Source: Bradyrhizobium sp. CB2312 (GTDB taxonomy: Bacteria; Pseudomonadota; Alphaproteobacteria; Rhizobiales; Xanthobacteraceae). Taken from it: DNA of 64,000 nucleotides. The translations under genes and the position numbers were made by a program. The stretch is taken from positions 4,671,501 through 4,735,500 of the forward strand of contig NZ_CP121668.1 of assembly GCF_029714425.1 (NCBI RefSeq). Direction: 5' to 3'. This document shows positions 24,781 to 33,850 of this stretch, piece by piece. Each line of letters starts with the position of its first letter. Within the stretch, counting starts at the first letter, position 1. The notes under the pieces are model-generated. The model saw nothing but the letters and a program-made list of their open reading frames with translations, was not told the origin of the DNA and made no database searches.

Positions 24781-25758
24781 TCAAGCCGCTCGCTCCATCC
24801 GCCGCGCGCGATACGCCTGCGGTGACATCAAAGTCAGCTTGCGGAAGGCCTTGCGAAAACTGCTTTCGTCCTCATAGCCGGCAGCACGCGCGATAGTCTT
24901 GACCGGCTGCATCGTCGTCTCCAGCAGCGTGCGCGCGTGCTCGACGCGGCGGCGCGTGATGAACGCCTGTGGCGGCTCGCGCGTGAGCGCCTGGAACTTC
25001 CGGTTCAGCGTGCGCTCGCTGAGGCCGAGCGCCTCGGCGAGGCGCCTGACCGTCATCGGGCTCTTGCCGCTGCGGCGAACCAGCAGGTCCGCCTTGGTCA
25101 GCAGCGGGTCCTGCGACAGCAGGTAGCCGACGGGCATGAAGAGCGATTGGGTCCGCTGCGCGGTGTCGATGACGACGTAGTCCGCGCATAGTTTTGCGAC
25201 CTCCTTGCCCTCGATCATCTCGATCAGCCTGAGCAGGAGATCGACCCACGACATCGGTCCGGCCGCACAGACGATGCGGTCGGCAACGGTGATGACGGCG
25301 TCGGGTGCGAGGTCGATCGCGGGATGGCGCTGCCGCAGCTCGCTTTGCAGCCACCAAGTGATGGTGGCGCGACGATTATCGAGCAGGCCGGCACCGGCCA
25401 GCAGGAACACGCCGCTGCAAAAGGCGCCGATCAGCCGGCCGCTTGCATGCTGCTGCCGCAGCCAGGCTCCTGCACGGGCATATTGCGGCTGGAGCCGCTC
25501 GGCCGTGACGTGATCGACGAGGTTGCCGGGGACGAGGATCGCGTCGAAGCGGCCGCGTTTGCCGACCGCGCCATCGACCGCGACCATCTGTCCGCCGCCG
25601 GCGCGCACCGGTTTGCCATCGAGCGAGAGCGTCTGAAGGGCGAAGCGCGATCTTGCGCCGCTCTGCTGCATCACGTGATTGGCGAGCGCGAGGATGTCGG
25701 CGACGCCGGCAATCGCCGAATGCATGCAGCCTTCCAGTGCGAGAACCGCGAGCTTCAT
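24781..25758 (-). CDS. GlxA-type AraC family regulator with DJ-1/PfpI domain
   Basis: A 325-residue regulator. The N-terminal DJ-1/PfpI domain (MKLAVLALEGCMHSAIAGVADIL; AFCSGVFLLAGAGLL with the nucleophile-elbow Cys) is followed by an AraC-type double helix-turn-helix (VRRLAEALGLSERTLNRKFQAL, then VKTIARAAGYEDESSFRKAFRKL). The first domain senses a small ligand, usually an amine or amide. The ATG at 25758 follows GGAG; the frame to 25845 is extra. It is divergent from a tautomerase gene, with 151 bases between the starts, and may regulate it. Confidence 0.9.
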   Translation of the reverse strand: MKLAVLALEGCMHSAIAGVADILALANHVMQQSGARSRFALQTLSLDGKPVRAGGGQMVAVDGAVGKRGRFDAILVPGNLVDHVTAERLQPQYARAGAWLRQQHASGRLIGAFCSGVFLLAGAGLLDNRRATITWWLQSELRQRHPAIDLAPDAVITVADRIVCAAGPMSWVDLLLRLIEMIEGKEVAKLCADYVVIDTAQRTQSLFMPVGYLLSQDPLLTKADLLVRRSGKSPMTVRRLAEALGLSERTLNRKFQALTREPPQAFITRRRVEHARTLLETTMQPVKTIARAAGYEDESSFRKAFRKLTLMSPQAYRARRMERAA

Positions 25759-25909
25759 GACGTCTCCAGGCAAGTGCGCGCACCTTATCCGACCGGAACG
25801 GTGGGCGTGTGGCGGAAATTGCCCGATCTCTGGCTTGTCCGCCACTGCCGTGTTGGCGGCGTCGGGTCCAATCTCGCGCCGTCGTCACACCACATGATTG
25901 GAGAGAGAC

Positions 25910-26167
25910 ATGCCATACATCACGGTTTCCACTGTCCGCGGCATCCTGGACGCCGCGCAGAAGAAGGCGCTGCTCGAGCGCATCACCGACCTGATGGTCG
26001 AGGTCGAAGGGCAGGGCAGTCCGGACTTCCGCCGCAACGTCTGGGTCAGGATCGAGGAGCAGGAGCCCTCGCACTGGTCGCTCGGCGGCATGCAGCCGAC
26101 GAGCGAGATCATCGCTGGCACGTTCGGTGCGATCGGGGCGGACGGGGTGCGGGTCCGGCGGCCGTAG
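25910..26167 (+). CDS. 4-oxalocrotonate tautomerase family protein
   Basis: An 85-residue tautomerase-fold protein. After the initiator Met it begins PYITVSTV, so Pro1 of the mature protein is available as the catalytic base. KKALLERITDLMVEVEGQGSP and VWVRIEEQEPSHWSLGG complete the fold. Two in-frame starts exist (TTG at 25898 and ATG at 25910); only the second puts Pro at the N-terminus. Divergent from the GlxA-type regulator. The substrate may be an aromatic-derived keto acid. Confidence 0.85.
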   Translation: MPYITVSTVRGILDAAQKKALLERITDLMVEVEGQGSPDFRRNVWVRIEEQEPSHWSLGGMQPTSEIIAGTFGAIGADGVRVRRP

Positions 26168-26326
26168 CAGTGCAGAGTGCACCGGCGGATCAGCCCAAGG
26201 CATGGTCCGCCACCGCCCTATGCTCAGGGCAATTCCATTGCATCGCACAATCACGACAAGGGTCTGCACGCGGCCACATTGAGGTTCGCAAGACGCGCAC
26301 CATATGCTCTGCAAGGGAGCACTGCC

Positions 26327-27697
26327 GTGCAGACCATGAAGGCGGCCCTCGTTGCGGCGATTGGCGTCGCGGCTTTGATGTGCGGCCTCCGTCCCAGCCC
26401 AGCGGAGGAGAACAGCCGCCTTGCACTGATAGTTTCGATCGACGGGGCCATTGGCCCTGCGTCGGCCAGCTACGTGAAGGAGGCTTTGGCCAAGGCAAGC
26501 GAGCGTCGCGCCGAAATCGTGCTTCTGAGAATGAACACGCCCGGCGGTCTCAATTCCAGCATGCGCGAGATCATCGCCGATGTGCTGGCCTCGCCGATCC
26601 CCGTCGTCGGTTACGTCGCTCCCTCCGGCGCCCACGCGGCGAGCGCGGGGACCTACATCCTTTATGCGGCCCACATCGCGGCGATGGCGCCGGGCACCAA
26701 TATTGGTGCCGCGACGCCGGTGCAGATTGGCGGCCCGCTGGGCGGCACGCCGGACAAGGACGGCAAGGACAAGAAGGACGAGCCGAAGGACGCAATGACG
26801 GCGAAGGTGACGAACGATGCCGTCGCCTTCATCCGCAGCCTTGCCGAACTGCGTGGCCGCAATACGGAGTGGGCGGAGAAGGCGGTCCGTGAGGCCGCCA
26901 CACTCTCCGCCAACGCCGCGCTGGAAGCTCACGCCATCGATCTCGTCGCGCGCGATCAGGCTGAGTTGCTGAGGCAGATCGATGGCCGCGTGGTGGAGGT
27001 TGCAGGCGGCAAGACGCAGCGCCTGGTGACAAAGGATGCCGTCGTCGAAGCCATCGACCCCGGACGGATATCCCGCTTCCTGGCTGTTATCACCGATCCG
27101 AACGTGGCGTTCATTCTCCTGATGGTCGGCATCTACGGCGTGATCTTCGAGTTCATATCTCCCGGTGCGGTCGCCCCAGGAGTCGTCGGCGCGATCTGCC
27201 TGCTGATCGGCCTCTATGCGCTCAATCTGCTGCCGGTCAATTATGCCGGCCTTGCCCTGATGTTGGTTGGACTCGTGCTTCTCACCATCGAAGCCTTCAA
27301 CCCGACCGTGGTGATCGGTTTGGGAGGGATCATCGCTTTCGTGCTGGGAGCCCTGATGCTTTTCAGGGGCGAGGCGCCTGGCTACCAGCTGTCATGGTGG
27401 GTGATCGGCATCACTGCGTCAGTGTTCGTCGGCTTTGCGCTCGTCGTGCTTGGTTCGCTTCGGCGCGTCGGCAAGGCTCCTGCACTGGTCGGCGCGAAGG
27501 CCATGCGAGGCTTGCCCGCCGAGGTTCTCGACTGGAACGGGAACGAAGGACATGTCTTCGCCCATGGTGAGCGCTGGCGGGCGCGCGGCGCCGAAACGTT
27601 CAAGCCCGGAGAGACCGTCGAAGTCGCCAACGTCGTCGACCTGACGCTGCTGATACGGCGCGCACCAGCCCGAACCGGCGAGGGAGGTCCATCATGA
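26327..27697 (+). CDS. NfeD family membrane serine protease (ClpP-class)
   Basis: A 456-residue protein. A signal peptide or membrane start ([17 protein letters not shown]) precedes a ClpP/crotonase-fold protease domain ([51 protein letters not shown]) in which the nucleophile Ser is in the AASAGT turn. Four or five membrane helices (about 260-385) and a C-terminal OB-like NfeD domain (about 395-450) follow. The GTG at 26327 is seven bases after AAGGGAG, better placed than the ATG at 26336. Its end overlaps the slipin gene by four bases (ATGA). NfeD proteases act with SPFH proteins in membrane quality control; known members cut slipin near its C-terminus. Confidence 0.9.
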   Translation: MQTMKAALVAAIGVAALMCGLRPSPAEENSRLALIVSIDGAIGPASASYVKEALAKASERRAEIVLLRMNTPGGLNSSMREIIADVLASPIPVVGYVAPSGAHAASAGTYILYAAHIAAMAPGTNIGAATPVQIGGPLGGTPDKDGKDKKDEPKDAMTAKVTNDAVAFIRSLAELRGRNTEWAEKAVREAATLSANAALEAHAIDLVARDQAELLRQIDGRVVEVAGGKTQRLVTKDAVVEAIDPGRISRFLAVITDPNVAFILLMVGIYGVIFEFISPGAVAPGVVGAICLLIGLYALNLLPVNYAGLALMLVGLVLLTIEAFNPTVVIGLGGIIAFVLGALMLFRGEAPGYQLSWWVIGITASVFVGFALVVLGSLRRVGKAPALVGAKAMRGLPAEVLDWNGNEGHVFAHGERWRARGAETFKPGETVEVANVVDLTLLIRRAPARTGEGGPS

Positions 27698-28461
27698 TGC
27701 TGGAATACCTGACCTATGCGGCCCTTGCGCTGCTGGTCATCATGTTTCTGTCCCAGGCCATTCGAATCCTGCGCGAATACGAGCGTGGCGTCATCTTTAC
27801 GCTCGGCCGCTTTACCGGCGTGAAGGGCCCGGGCCTCATCCTCCTCGTTCCGATCGTGCAGCAACTCGTCAAGGTCGATCTACGGGTGATGGTGCAGGTC
27901 GTGCCACCGCAGGACGTGATTTCGCGCGACAACGTATCCGTCAAGGTCAACGCCGTTCTTTACTTCCGCATCGTCGACCCCGAACGGGCCATCATCAAGG
28001 TCGGCGATTACATGGCCGCCACTAGCCAGCTCGCCCAGACCACGTTGCGCTCGGTGCTTGGCAAGCACGAGCTCGACGAGATGCTTGCGGAGCGCGACAG
28101 GTTGAATGCCGACATCCAGGAGATCCTCGACAAGCAGACCGACGTCTGGGGCATCAAGGTGACCGGCATCGAGATCAAGGACGTCGATATCAACGAAACC
28201 ATGGTTCGCGCGATTGCCAAACAGGCTGAGGCGGAGCGCCTGCGGCGCGCCAAGGTGATCAACGCGATGGGTGAGCAGCAGGCTGCCGAAAAGCTGGTCG
28301 AGGCCGGCCGGATTCTCGCGCAGGAGCCTCAGGCGATGCAGCTGCGCTACTTCGCGGCGCTGCACGACATCGCCGGCGAGCGGTCGTCGACCGTCGTCTT
28401 TCCGCTACCGACGGGCCTGCTCGACCATTTCATGCCGCGGCGTGACACCCCGTCGCCATAA
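27694..28461 (+). CDS. Slipin (SPFH/stomatin family protein)
   Basis: A 255-residue membrane-anchored SPFH protein. An N-terminal hydrophobic hairpin ([16 protein letters not shown]) is followed by the band-7 domain ([62 protein letters not shown]) and a charged coiled coil ([36 protein letters not shown]). The C-terminal [14 protein letters not shown] is the hydrophobic stretch that NfeD proteases cut in archaeal relatives. It is translationally coupled to the NfeD gene by a four-base overlap. The pair should form a membrane microdomain scaffold with its own protease. Confidence 0.92.
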   Translation: MMLEYLTYAALALLVIMFLSQAIRILREYERGVIFTLGRFTGVKGPGLILLVPIVQQLVKVDLRVMVQVVPPQDVISRDNVSVKVNAVLYFRIVDPERAIIKVGDYMAATSQLAQTTLRSVLGKHELDEMLAERDRLNADIQEILDKQTDVWGIKVTGIEIKDVDINETMVRAIAKQAEAERLRRAKVINAMGEQQAAEKLVEAGRILAQEPQAMQLRYFAALHDIAGERSSTVVFPLPTGLLDHFMPRRDTPSP

Positions 28462-28484
28462 GCGCGACGTGGTGATCATGGTCA

Positions 28485-28567
28485 GTAGGATGGGTAGAGC
28501 GTAGCGAAACCCATCGTTGTCACGAGCCCTGAGGCGATGGGCTTCGCAAAGGCTCAACCCATCCTAC
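28485..28567. repeat. Dispersed palindromic repeat, family E copy 1
   Basis: Arms GTAGGATGGGTAGAGC and GCTCAACCCATCCTAC pair, with inner GCGAAACCCATCG / CGATGGGCTTCGC. Related copies lie at 29260-29339 and 33761-33845. Confidence 0.85.
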
Positions 28568-28643
28568 GAAACTGTTACAATCGACGGATAGATATTGTTT
28601 CGCGGCACTTGGGCCACGCAATTGGGTGTTGCGGGAGCAGTGG

Positions 28644-29255
28644 ATGCCCTCACATGATCACTATCTCCTGAAGGGGGCAGGGCCGGATCACACCCCGCTG
28701 CTGATGCTTCATGGCTCTGGCGGGACCGAGCGGGACATGGTGCCGCTCGCCAGCCAACTTGCGCCATCCGCGATGGCGGTCGCGGTTCGAGGCGCCGTCC
28801 CTTGGGAAGGTGGCTTTGCATTCTTTCGTCGGTTTGAGGATCGCTCGATCGATGAACGCGATCTCGTAGCCCGGGCCGGTCGGCTCGCCGACGACGTGGC
28901 TCAAACCGGCCTAGACTATCGCTTCCCGAAACCTCCGATTGCCATTGGTTTTTCGAACGGTGCAATCATGGCGGCTGCACTGCTCATGCTCTACCCCCAG
29001 TGTCTCTCCGCTGCAGTTCTTCTCAGGCCGCTGTCGCCATTCGCCACCGATCCAGCCACGCGCCTTCCGCGGACACCAGTCCTCATCATCGACGGCCATC
29101 ACGACGAGCGGCGATCGCCTGGCGATGGCGCCCGCTTGGCAAGACGTCTGGCTCACATGGGTGCAGAGGCGACGCACCACCAGTTGCCAGCGGGTCATTC
29201 GATCACGGAGGATGACATTCGCCTAGCGCGAGAATGGCTGAGGCCGCTGCTTTAG
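28644..29255 (+). CDS. Alpha/beta hydrolase (carboxylesterase/YpfH-like)
   Basis: A 203-residue esterase of the phospholipase/carboxylesterase type. LLMLHGSGGTERDMVPLASQL is the oxyanion block, AIGFSNGAIMAAALLMLYP holds the nucleophile Ser (GFSNG), IIDGHHDERR the Asp and LPAGHSITEDD the His. It probably hydrolyses a short acyl ester. The ATG at 28644 follows GCGGGAG; the frame extends to 28626. It is flanked on both sides by family E repeats and is convergent with glnA. Confidence 0.87.
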   Translation: MPSHDHYLLKGAGPDHTPLLMLHGSGGTERDMVPLASQLAPSAMAVAVRGAVPWEGGFAFFRRFEDRSIDERDLVARAGRLADDVAQTGLDYRFPKPPIAIGFSNGAIMAAALLMLYPQCLSAAVLLRPLSPFATDPATRLPRTPVLIIDGHHDERRSPGDGARLARRLAHMGAEATHHQLPAGHSITEDDIRLAREWLRPLL

Positions 29256-29259
29256 CAAG

Positions 29260-29339
29260 TCGGATGGGTAGAGGGCAGCGAAACCCATCGTTGTCGCGAG
29301 CCTTGAGGCGACGGGTTTCGCCAGCGCTCTACCGATCCC
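29260..29339. repeat. Dispersed palindromic repeat, family E copy 2
   Basis: Copy with left arm TCGGATGGGTAGAGGGCAGCGAAACCCATCG; the right arm keeps GACGGGTTTCGCCAGCGCTCTACC but has lost the final CATCCTAC. It lies five bases after the hydrolase stop. Confidence 0.75.
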
Positions 29340-29480
29340 GAGTTGCTGCTCCATCGTCCATCTCGGATTGAATAAACCAATTGGCAGGAATTGGTGTGTG
29401 CCGCTTTTCGCGATTCTGATTCGTTCTTTGAGAACGAAGTGGAGTCAGATGCAGAACGAAAGTTGAGTTTCGATCGTTCA

Positions 29481-29509
29481 AAACAAAAGGCGCCCAAAGG
29501 GGCGCCTTT
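29481..29509 (-). terminator. Rho-independent terminator of glnA
   Basis: Read on the minus strand: stem AAAGGCGCC / GGCGCCTTT with a six-base loop, then TTTTGTTTT, 24 bases beyond the glnA stop. Confidence 0.9.
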
Positions 29510-29532
29510 CGCGTGTCGGGATATCGAGCCGC

Positions 29533-30942
29533 TCAGCCCGAATAGTACATGTCGAACTCGACCGGGTGCGGGGTCATCTCGAAGCGCTCGACTTCGGTCA
29601 TCTTCAGCTCGATGTAAGCGTCGATGAAGTCGTCGTCGAACACGCCGCCGTTCTTGAGGAAGCCGCGGTCCTTGTCGAGGTTTTCCAGCGCCTCGCGGAG
29701 CGAGCCGCAGACGGTCGGGATCTGCTTCAGCTCTTCCTTCGGCAGATCGTAGAGGTCCTTGTCCATCGCCGGACCCGGATCGATCTTGTTCTTGATGCCG
29801 TCGAGGCCGGCCATCAGCATCGCGGCGAAGCCGAGATAGGGATTGGCAAGCGGATCGGGGAAGCGCACCTCGACACGCTTGGCCTTCGGCGAAGCGGTGT
29901 AGGGGATGCGGCAGGAGGCCGAGCGGTTGCGTGCGGAATAGGCCAGCAGCACCGGGGCCTCATAGCCCGGGACCAGACGCTTGTAGGAGTTGGTCGACGG
30001 GTTGGTGAAGGCGTTGATCGCCTTGGCGTGCTTGATGATGCCGCCGATGTAGTGGAGGCAGGTCTCCGACAGGTCGGCGTACTTGTTGCCGGCGAACACC
30101 GGCTTGCCGTCCTTCCAGATCGACTGGTGCACGTGCATGCCCGAGCCGTTGTCGCCATAGACCGGCTTCGGCATGAAGGTGGCGGTCTTGCCGTAGATAT
30201 GCGCGACCTGGTGGATGCAGTACTTGTAGATCTGCAGGTGGTCGGCCATCAGCGTCAGCGTGTCGAACTTCATGCCGAGCTCGTGCTGGGCGGAAGCGAC
30301 CTCGTGGTGATGCTTCTCGACCTTGACGCCCATCTTGGCCATGGCACCGAGCATTTCCGAGCGCATGTCCTGCACGGAGTCCTGCGGCGGCACCGGGAAG
30401 TAGCCGGCCTTGGTGCGGATGCGGTGGCCGAGGTTGCCGCCCTCATATTCCGTGTCGGTGTTGGTCGGCAGCTCCGAGGAGTCGAGGCGGAAACCGGTGT
30501 TGTAGGGGGAGGAGGAGAAGCGCACGTCGTCGAACACGAAGAACTCGGCTTCCGGGCCGACGAATACGCTATCGCCCACGCCCATCGACTTCACCATGGC
30601 TTCCGCCTTCTTGGCGATGCCGCGGGGGTCGCGGTTGTAGGGCTCGCCGGTGGTCGGCTCGAGCACGTCGCAGGTGATGACCATCGTGGTCTCGGCGAAG
30701 AACGGATCGATCGTCGCGGTCACCGGATCGGGCATCAGGCACATGTCGGACTCGTTGATCGCCTTCCAGCCGGCGATCGAGGAGCCGTCGAACATCGTCC
30801 CTTCGGCGAAAATGTCCTCATCGATCATGCTGACGTCGAACGTCACATGCTGCCACTTGCCGCGCGGATCGGTGAAGCGCAGGTCGACGTATTTGACGTC
30901 GTTGTCCTTGATCGATTTCAGGACGTCTTTGGCGGTCTTCAT
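29533..30942 (-). CDS. glnA: Glutamine synthetase type I (GSI)
   Basis: A 469-residue enzyme that makes glutamine from glutamate, ammonia and ATP in the cytoplasm as a dodecamer. Blocks visible are [35 protein letters not shown] (metal site), [35 protein letters not shown] (ATP site) and NRSASCRIP. Tyr398 lies in [11 protein letters not shown], the adenylylation site, so the GlnE switch should apply. The gene is 150 bases downstream of glnB on the same strand, as in B. japonicum, and ends in a strong terminator. Confidence 0.98.
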   Translation of the reverse strand: MKTAKDVLKSIKDNDVKYVDLRFTDPRGKWQHVTFDVSMIDEDIFAEGTMFDGSSIAGWKAINESDMCLMPDPVTATIDPFFAETTMVITCDVLEPTTGEPYNRDPRGIAKKAEAMVKSMGVGDSVFVGPEAEFFVFDDVRFSSSPYNTGFRLDSSELPTNTDTEYEGGNLGHRIRTKAGYFPVPPQDSVQDMRSEMLGAMAKMGVKVEKHHHEVASAQHELGMKFDTLTLMADHLQIYKYCIHQVAHIYGKTATFMPKPVYGDNGSGMHVHQSIWKDGKPVFAGNKYADLSETCLHYIGGIIKHAKAINAFTNPSTNSYKRLVPGYEAPVLLAYSARNRSASCRIPYTASPKAKRVEVRFPDPLANPYLGFAAMLMAGLDGIKNKIDPGPAMDKDLYDLPKEELKQIPTVCGSLREALENLDKDRGFLKNGGVFDDDFIDAYIELKMTEVERFEMTPHPVEFDMYYSG

Positions 30943-31030
30943 GCATACCCCTTTTGGCTCTGCGGGTCGGTTTCCAGGTGAGCAGATTTGTTCTCGCTTT
31001 CGGCGAGTTCGAGCAACCGCACAAACGAAA

Positions 31031-31055
31031 TCAGGCCGCCGAAGCAGCCTTTTTT
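31031..31055. terminator. Hairpin in the glnB-glnA intergenic space
   Basis: On the minus strand the RNA forms GGCUGC-UUCG-GCGGCC (one G-U pair) about 110 bases before the glnA start, with a poor T-run after it. On the plus strand the same hairpin has a C-A mismatch but is followed by TTTTTTCTTT. It may attenuate read-through from glnB into glnA, or stop antisense transcription coming out of glnA. Confidence 0.4.
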
Positions 31056-31092
31056 CTTTCAGAGTGTCGCAAAATTCGGGATAGCACCCGGC

Positions 31093-31488
<396 letters not shown>

Positions 31489-31600
31489 TCACGCACGATC
31501 GTGTCTTCGCTATGCCGGCATCCCTGACCAGTCCGGCAACAACGGCCGGCCACACCCTGATAAATGCCAGTGAGCACGACAAACCGAAGCGGCTTCCTCG

Positions 31601-31619
31601 AAAGCAGGGTCTATGCCAA
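31601..31619 (-). promoter_or_regulatory. Sigma-54 (-24/-12) promoter of glnB-glnA
   Basis: On the minus strand TTGGCATAGACCCTGCTTT has GG and GC separated by exactly 10 bases, the hallmark of an RpoN promoter (consensus TGGCAC-N5-TTGC), 170 bases before the glnB start. In B. japonicum glnB is known to be transcribed from tandem promoters, one of them NtrC-dependent, which fits. A weak NtrC-like dyad, GCATCT-N5-AGGTGG, lies upstream at 31665-31681. Confidence 0.75.
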
Positions 31620-31812
31620 GTTGCAAATGCCCTGATTATTGGAGCGTTATCAGCCTTTTAACGAGCATCTCTGATAGGTGGCGCCGACCGGCCCAAAATA
31701 CCGCAGACTACGAAATAGGCAAACGGTTCAATATGTGTGCAGTCGGGTGTTCCCGGTGGCGGATCGGCACGGAAGATGCCTGTTCAAGAGGCGTTTGTAC
31801 CAGGGAAGTGGC

Positions 31813-33312
31813 ATGGAGATACTGACCAACGCCGAAATGCAGCGCGCTGACCAGCTCAGCATCGCCGCAGGCACGCCCGGCTTCAAGCTGATGCTGAGCG
31901 CGGGCCAGGCGGTCGCCGAGGCCGCCAATGCGCTGTTGGAGGAGGGGCCGATCCTGATCGTGGCCGGCCCCGGCAACAATGGCGGTGACGGATTTGTCGC
32001 AGCCGCCGAGCTCGCCGCGCAGGGCCGCGAGGTCTCGGTGATCCTGATGTGTGAGCGCGACCAGCTCCAGGGCGATGCGGCGTCCGCTGCGCGCGGCTGG
32101 AAGCATCCGGTGCTGCCGTTCAATCCGCAGGCGATCGGACGACCCGCGCTGATCATCGATGCGCTGTTTGGCGCCGGCCTCAGCCGGCCTGTCGAGGGCG
32201 AGGCGCGCGAGATGATCGAGGCGATCAACGCCAACGGCGCCCCGGTGCTCGCCGTCGATCTGCCGAGCGGCATCAACGGCACCAGCGCCGCCGTGCTCGG
32301 CGTGGCGGTCAACGCCACCGAGACCGTCACCTTCTTCCGCAAGAAGCCGGCGCATCTGTTGCTGCCCGGCCGGATGCATTGCGGCCACGTGCGCGTCGCC
32401 GACATCGGCATCGAAGCGCCGGTGCTGGACGAGATCAGGCCGCAACTCTTCGAGAACGATCCGGACGTCTGGGGCGCAGCCTTTCCGGTGCCGCGCATCG
32501 ACGGCCACAAATACGCACGCGGCCATGTGCTGGCGGTCTCGGGCGATGCCGCCGCAACGGGCGCCGCACGGCTCGCCGCGCGTGGGGCGCTGCGCGCCGG
32601 TGCGGGCCTGGTGACACTGGCAACGCCGCGCGACGCGCTCGCGATCAATGCTGCCGCGCTGACGGCGGTGATGGTCCGCCCCGTCGACACCGCGATCGAG
32701 TTCGGCGAACTGCTCGGCGACCAGCGCTACAACACCTGCATGATCGGTCCTGGCGCGGGCATCGGCGAACGCACCTGCGACATGGTCCACACGGCGCTTG
32801 ATGCGCAACGGCATCTCGTCCTGGACGCGGACGCGCTGACCAGCTTTGCGGCAAATCCCGAGCGCCTGTTTGAGTCGATCAAGTCCTCGCAGGACAGTGC
32901 GGTTGTGCTGACGCCGCACGAGGGCGAGTTTCCGCGCCTGTTCTCCGATCTCAGCAACAAGCATCCGGGCCGCTCCAAGCTCGAACGCGTGCGCGCCGCC
33001 GCCGAGCGCTCCGGCGCAGTCGTGCTCCTGAAGGGCCCCGACACGACAATCGCCGCCCCCGATGGCCGCGCCACCATCGCCGCCAACGCGCCGCCCTGGC
33101 TTGCGACCGCCGGCGCCGGCGACGTGCTCGCCGGCATCATCGCCGGGCTTTTGGCGCAGGGCGTGCCGGCCTTCGAAGCCGCCAGCATCGGGGTCTGGAT
33201 GCATGGCGAGGCGGCCAGCGAGGCGGGGCCCGGCCTGATCGCGGAGGATCTGACCGAGACGCTGCCGGCCGTGCACCGGCGGATCTATGATGCGGTGGGG
33301 ATCGAGTACTAG
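31813..33312 (+). CDS. nnr: Bifunctional NAD(P)H-hydrate epimerase / ADP-dependent dehydratase
   Basis: A 499-residue fusion of the two NAD(P)HX repair domains. Residues 1-215 are the YjeF_N epimerase (EMQRADQLSIAAGTPGFKLMLSAGQ, VAGPGNNGGDGFVAA, DALFGAGLSRPVEG). Residues 230-499 are the carbohydrate-kinase-like dehydratase (HKYARGHVLAVSGDA, NTCMIGPGAGIGE, LDADALTSF, LTPHEGEFPRLF, WLATAGAGDVLAGIIAGLLAQG). The first epimerises damaged hydrated NAD(P)H and the second dehydrates it using ADP. The ATG at 31813 follows AGGGAAG. The stop shares a base with the GTG start of the next gene. Divergent from glnB. Confidence 0.95.
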   Translation: MEILTNAEMQRADQLSIAAGTPGFKLMLSAGQAVAEAANALLEEGPILIVAGPGNNGGDGFVAAAELAAQGREVSVILMCERDQLQGDAASAARGWKHPVLPFNPQAIGRPALIIDALFGAGLSRPVEGEAREMIEAINANGAPVLAVDLPSGINGTSAAVLGVAVNATETVTFFRKKPAHLLLPGRMHCGHVRVADIGIEAPVLDEIRPQLFENDPDVWGAAFPVPRIDGHKYARGHVLAVSGDAAATGAARLAARGALRAGAGLVTLATPRDALAINAAALTAVMVRPVDTAIEFGELLGDQRYNTCMIGPGAGIGERTCDMVHTALDAQRHLVLDADALTSFAANPERLFESIKSSQDSAVVLTPHEGEFPRLFSDLSNKHPGRSKLERVRAAAERSGAVVLLKGPDTTIAAPDGRATIAANAPPWLATAGAGDVLAGIIAGLLAQGVPAFEAASIGVWMHGEAASEAGPGLIAEDLTETLPAVHRRIYDAVGIEY

Positions 33313-33764
33313 TGCTCAGGCAACTTGCGCTCACCGACATGGGCGCCGCGGCGCAGGTTCATCGGATCGCGTTCGACCGGGCGATGCCGTGGCTCGTAGG
33401 CCTGCACACGCCGGACGAAGATCGCTGGTTCTACCGCGAGCGCGTTTTTCCGACATGCCAGATCTGGGGCCGCTTCGACGATGACGCGCTGATCGGGATC
33501 ATCGCCTTCAGCGACGGTTGGATCGAGCAGCTCTACGTGGTTCCCGCGGTCCAGGGCCGCGGCATCGGCACCGAACTCCTCGTCGTCGCCAAAGGCGTCT
33601 GCGAACGCTTGGAGCTCTGGACCTTTCAGCGCAACGCGCCGGCGCGGCGCTTCTATGAGGCGCGCGGATTCACGCTGGTCGAGGAAACTGAAGGCGCGCG
33701 GAACGAGGAGAAGGAGCCCGACGCCCGGTACCTCTGGACGCGGCCCGGCCGACAAGCCGGGTAG
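33312..33764 (+). CDS. GNAT family N-acetyltransferase
   Basis: A 150-residue acetyltransferase. WIEQLYVVPAVQGRGIGTELLVVAKGVCERLELWTFQRNAPARRFYEARGFTLVEETEG contains the acetyl-CoA loop (VQGRGIGTELL, matching Q/RxxGxG/A) and the C-terminal NxxARRFYExRGF block. The start GTG overlaps the last base of the nnr stop, so the genes are translationally coupled. Its own stop codon TAG lies within the GTAGGATG end of a dispersed repeat (family E copy 3), so the reading frame may have been ended by repeat insertion. Substrate unknown. Confidence 0.87.
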   Translation: MLRQLALTDMGAAAQVHRIAFDRAMPWLVGLHTPDEDRWFYRERVFPTCQIWGRFDDDALIGIIAFSDGWIEQLYVVPAVQGRGIGTELLVVAKGVCERLELWTFQRNAPARRFYEARGFTLVEETEGARNEEKEPDARYLWTRPGRQAG

Positions 33765-33845
33765 GATGAGTAGAGCGCAGCGAAACCCATCATCTCAGGC
33801 CTTGCGCGATCTCGACGGGCTTCGCTTCGCTCTACCCATCCTACG
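33761..33845. repeat. Dispersed palindromic repeat, family E copy 3
   Basis: Arms GTAGGATGAGTAGAGCGCAGCGAAACCCATC and GACGGGCTTCGCTTCGCTCTACCCATCCTAC pair as in copy 1. The TAG at 33762-33764 is the stop codon of the acetyltransferase gene. Confidence 0.88.
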
Positions 33846-33850
33846 AGGTC

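Noticed and set aside
25324..26892. 522-codon open frame on the plus strand
   Set aside because: It runs antisense to the GlxA-type gene and out of frame through the tautomerase and NfeD genes, all of which have clear motifs.
29391..29627. 78-codon plus-strand frame before glnA
   Set aside because: It reads through the glnA terminator into the antisense of glnA and has no support.
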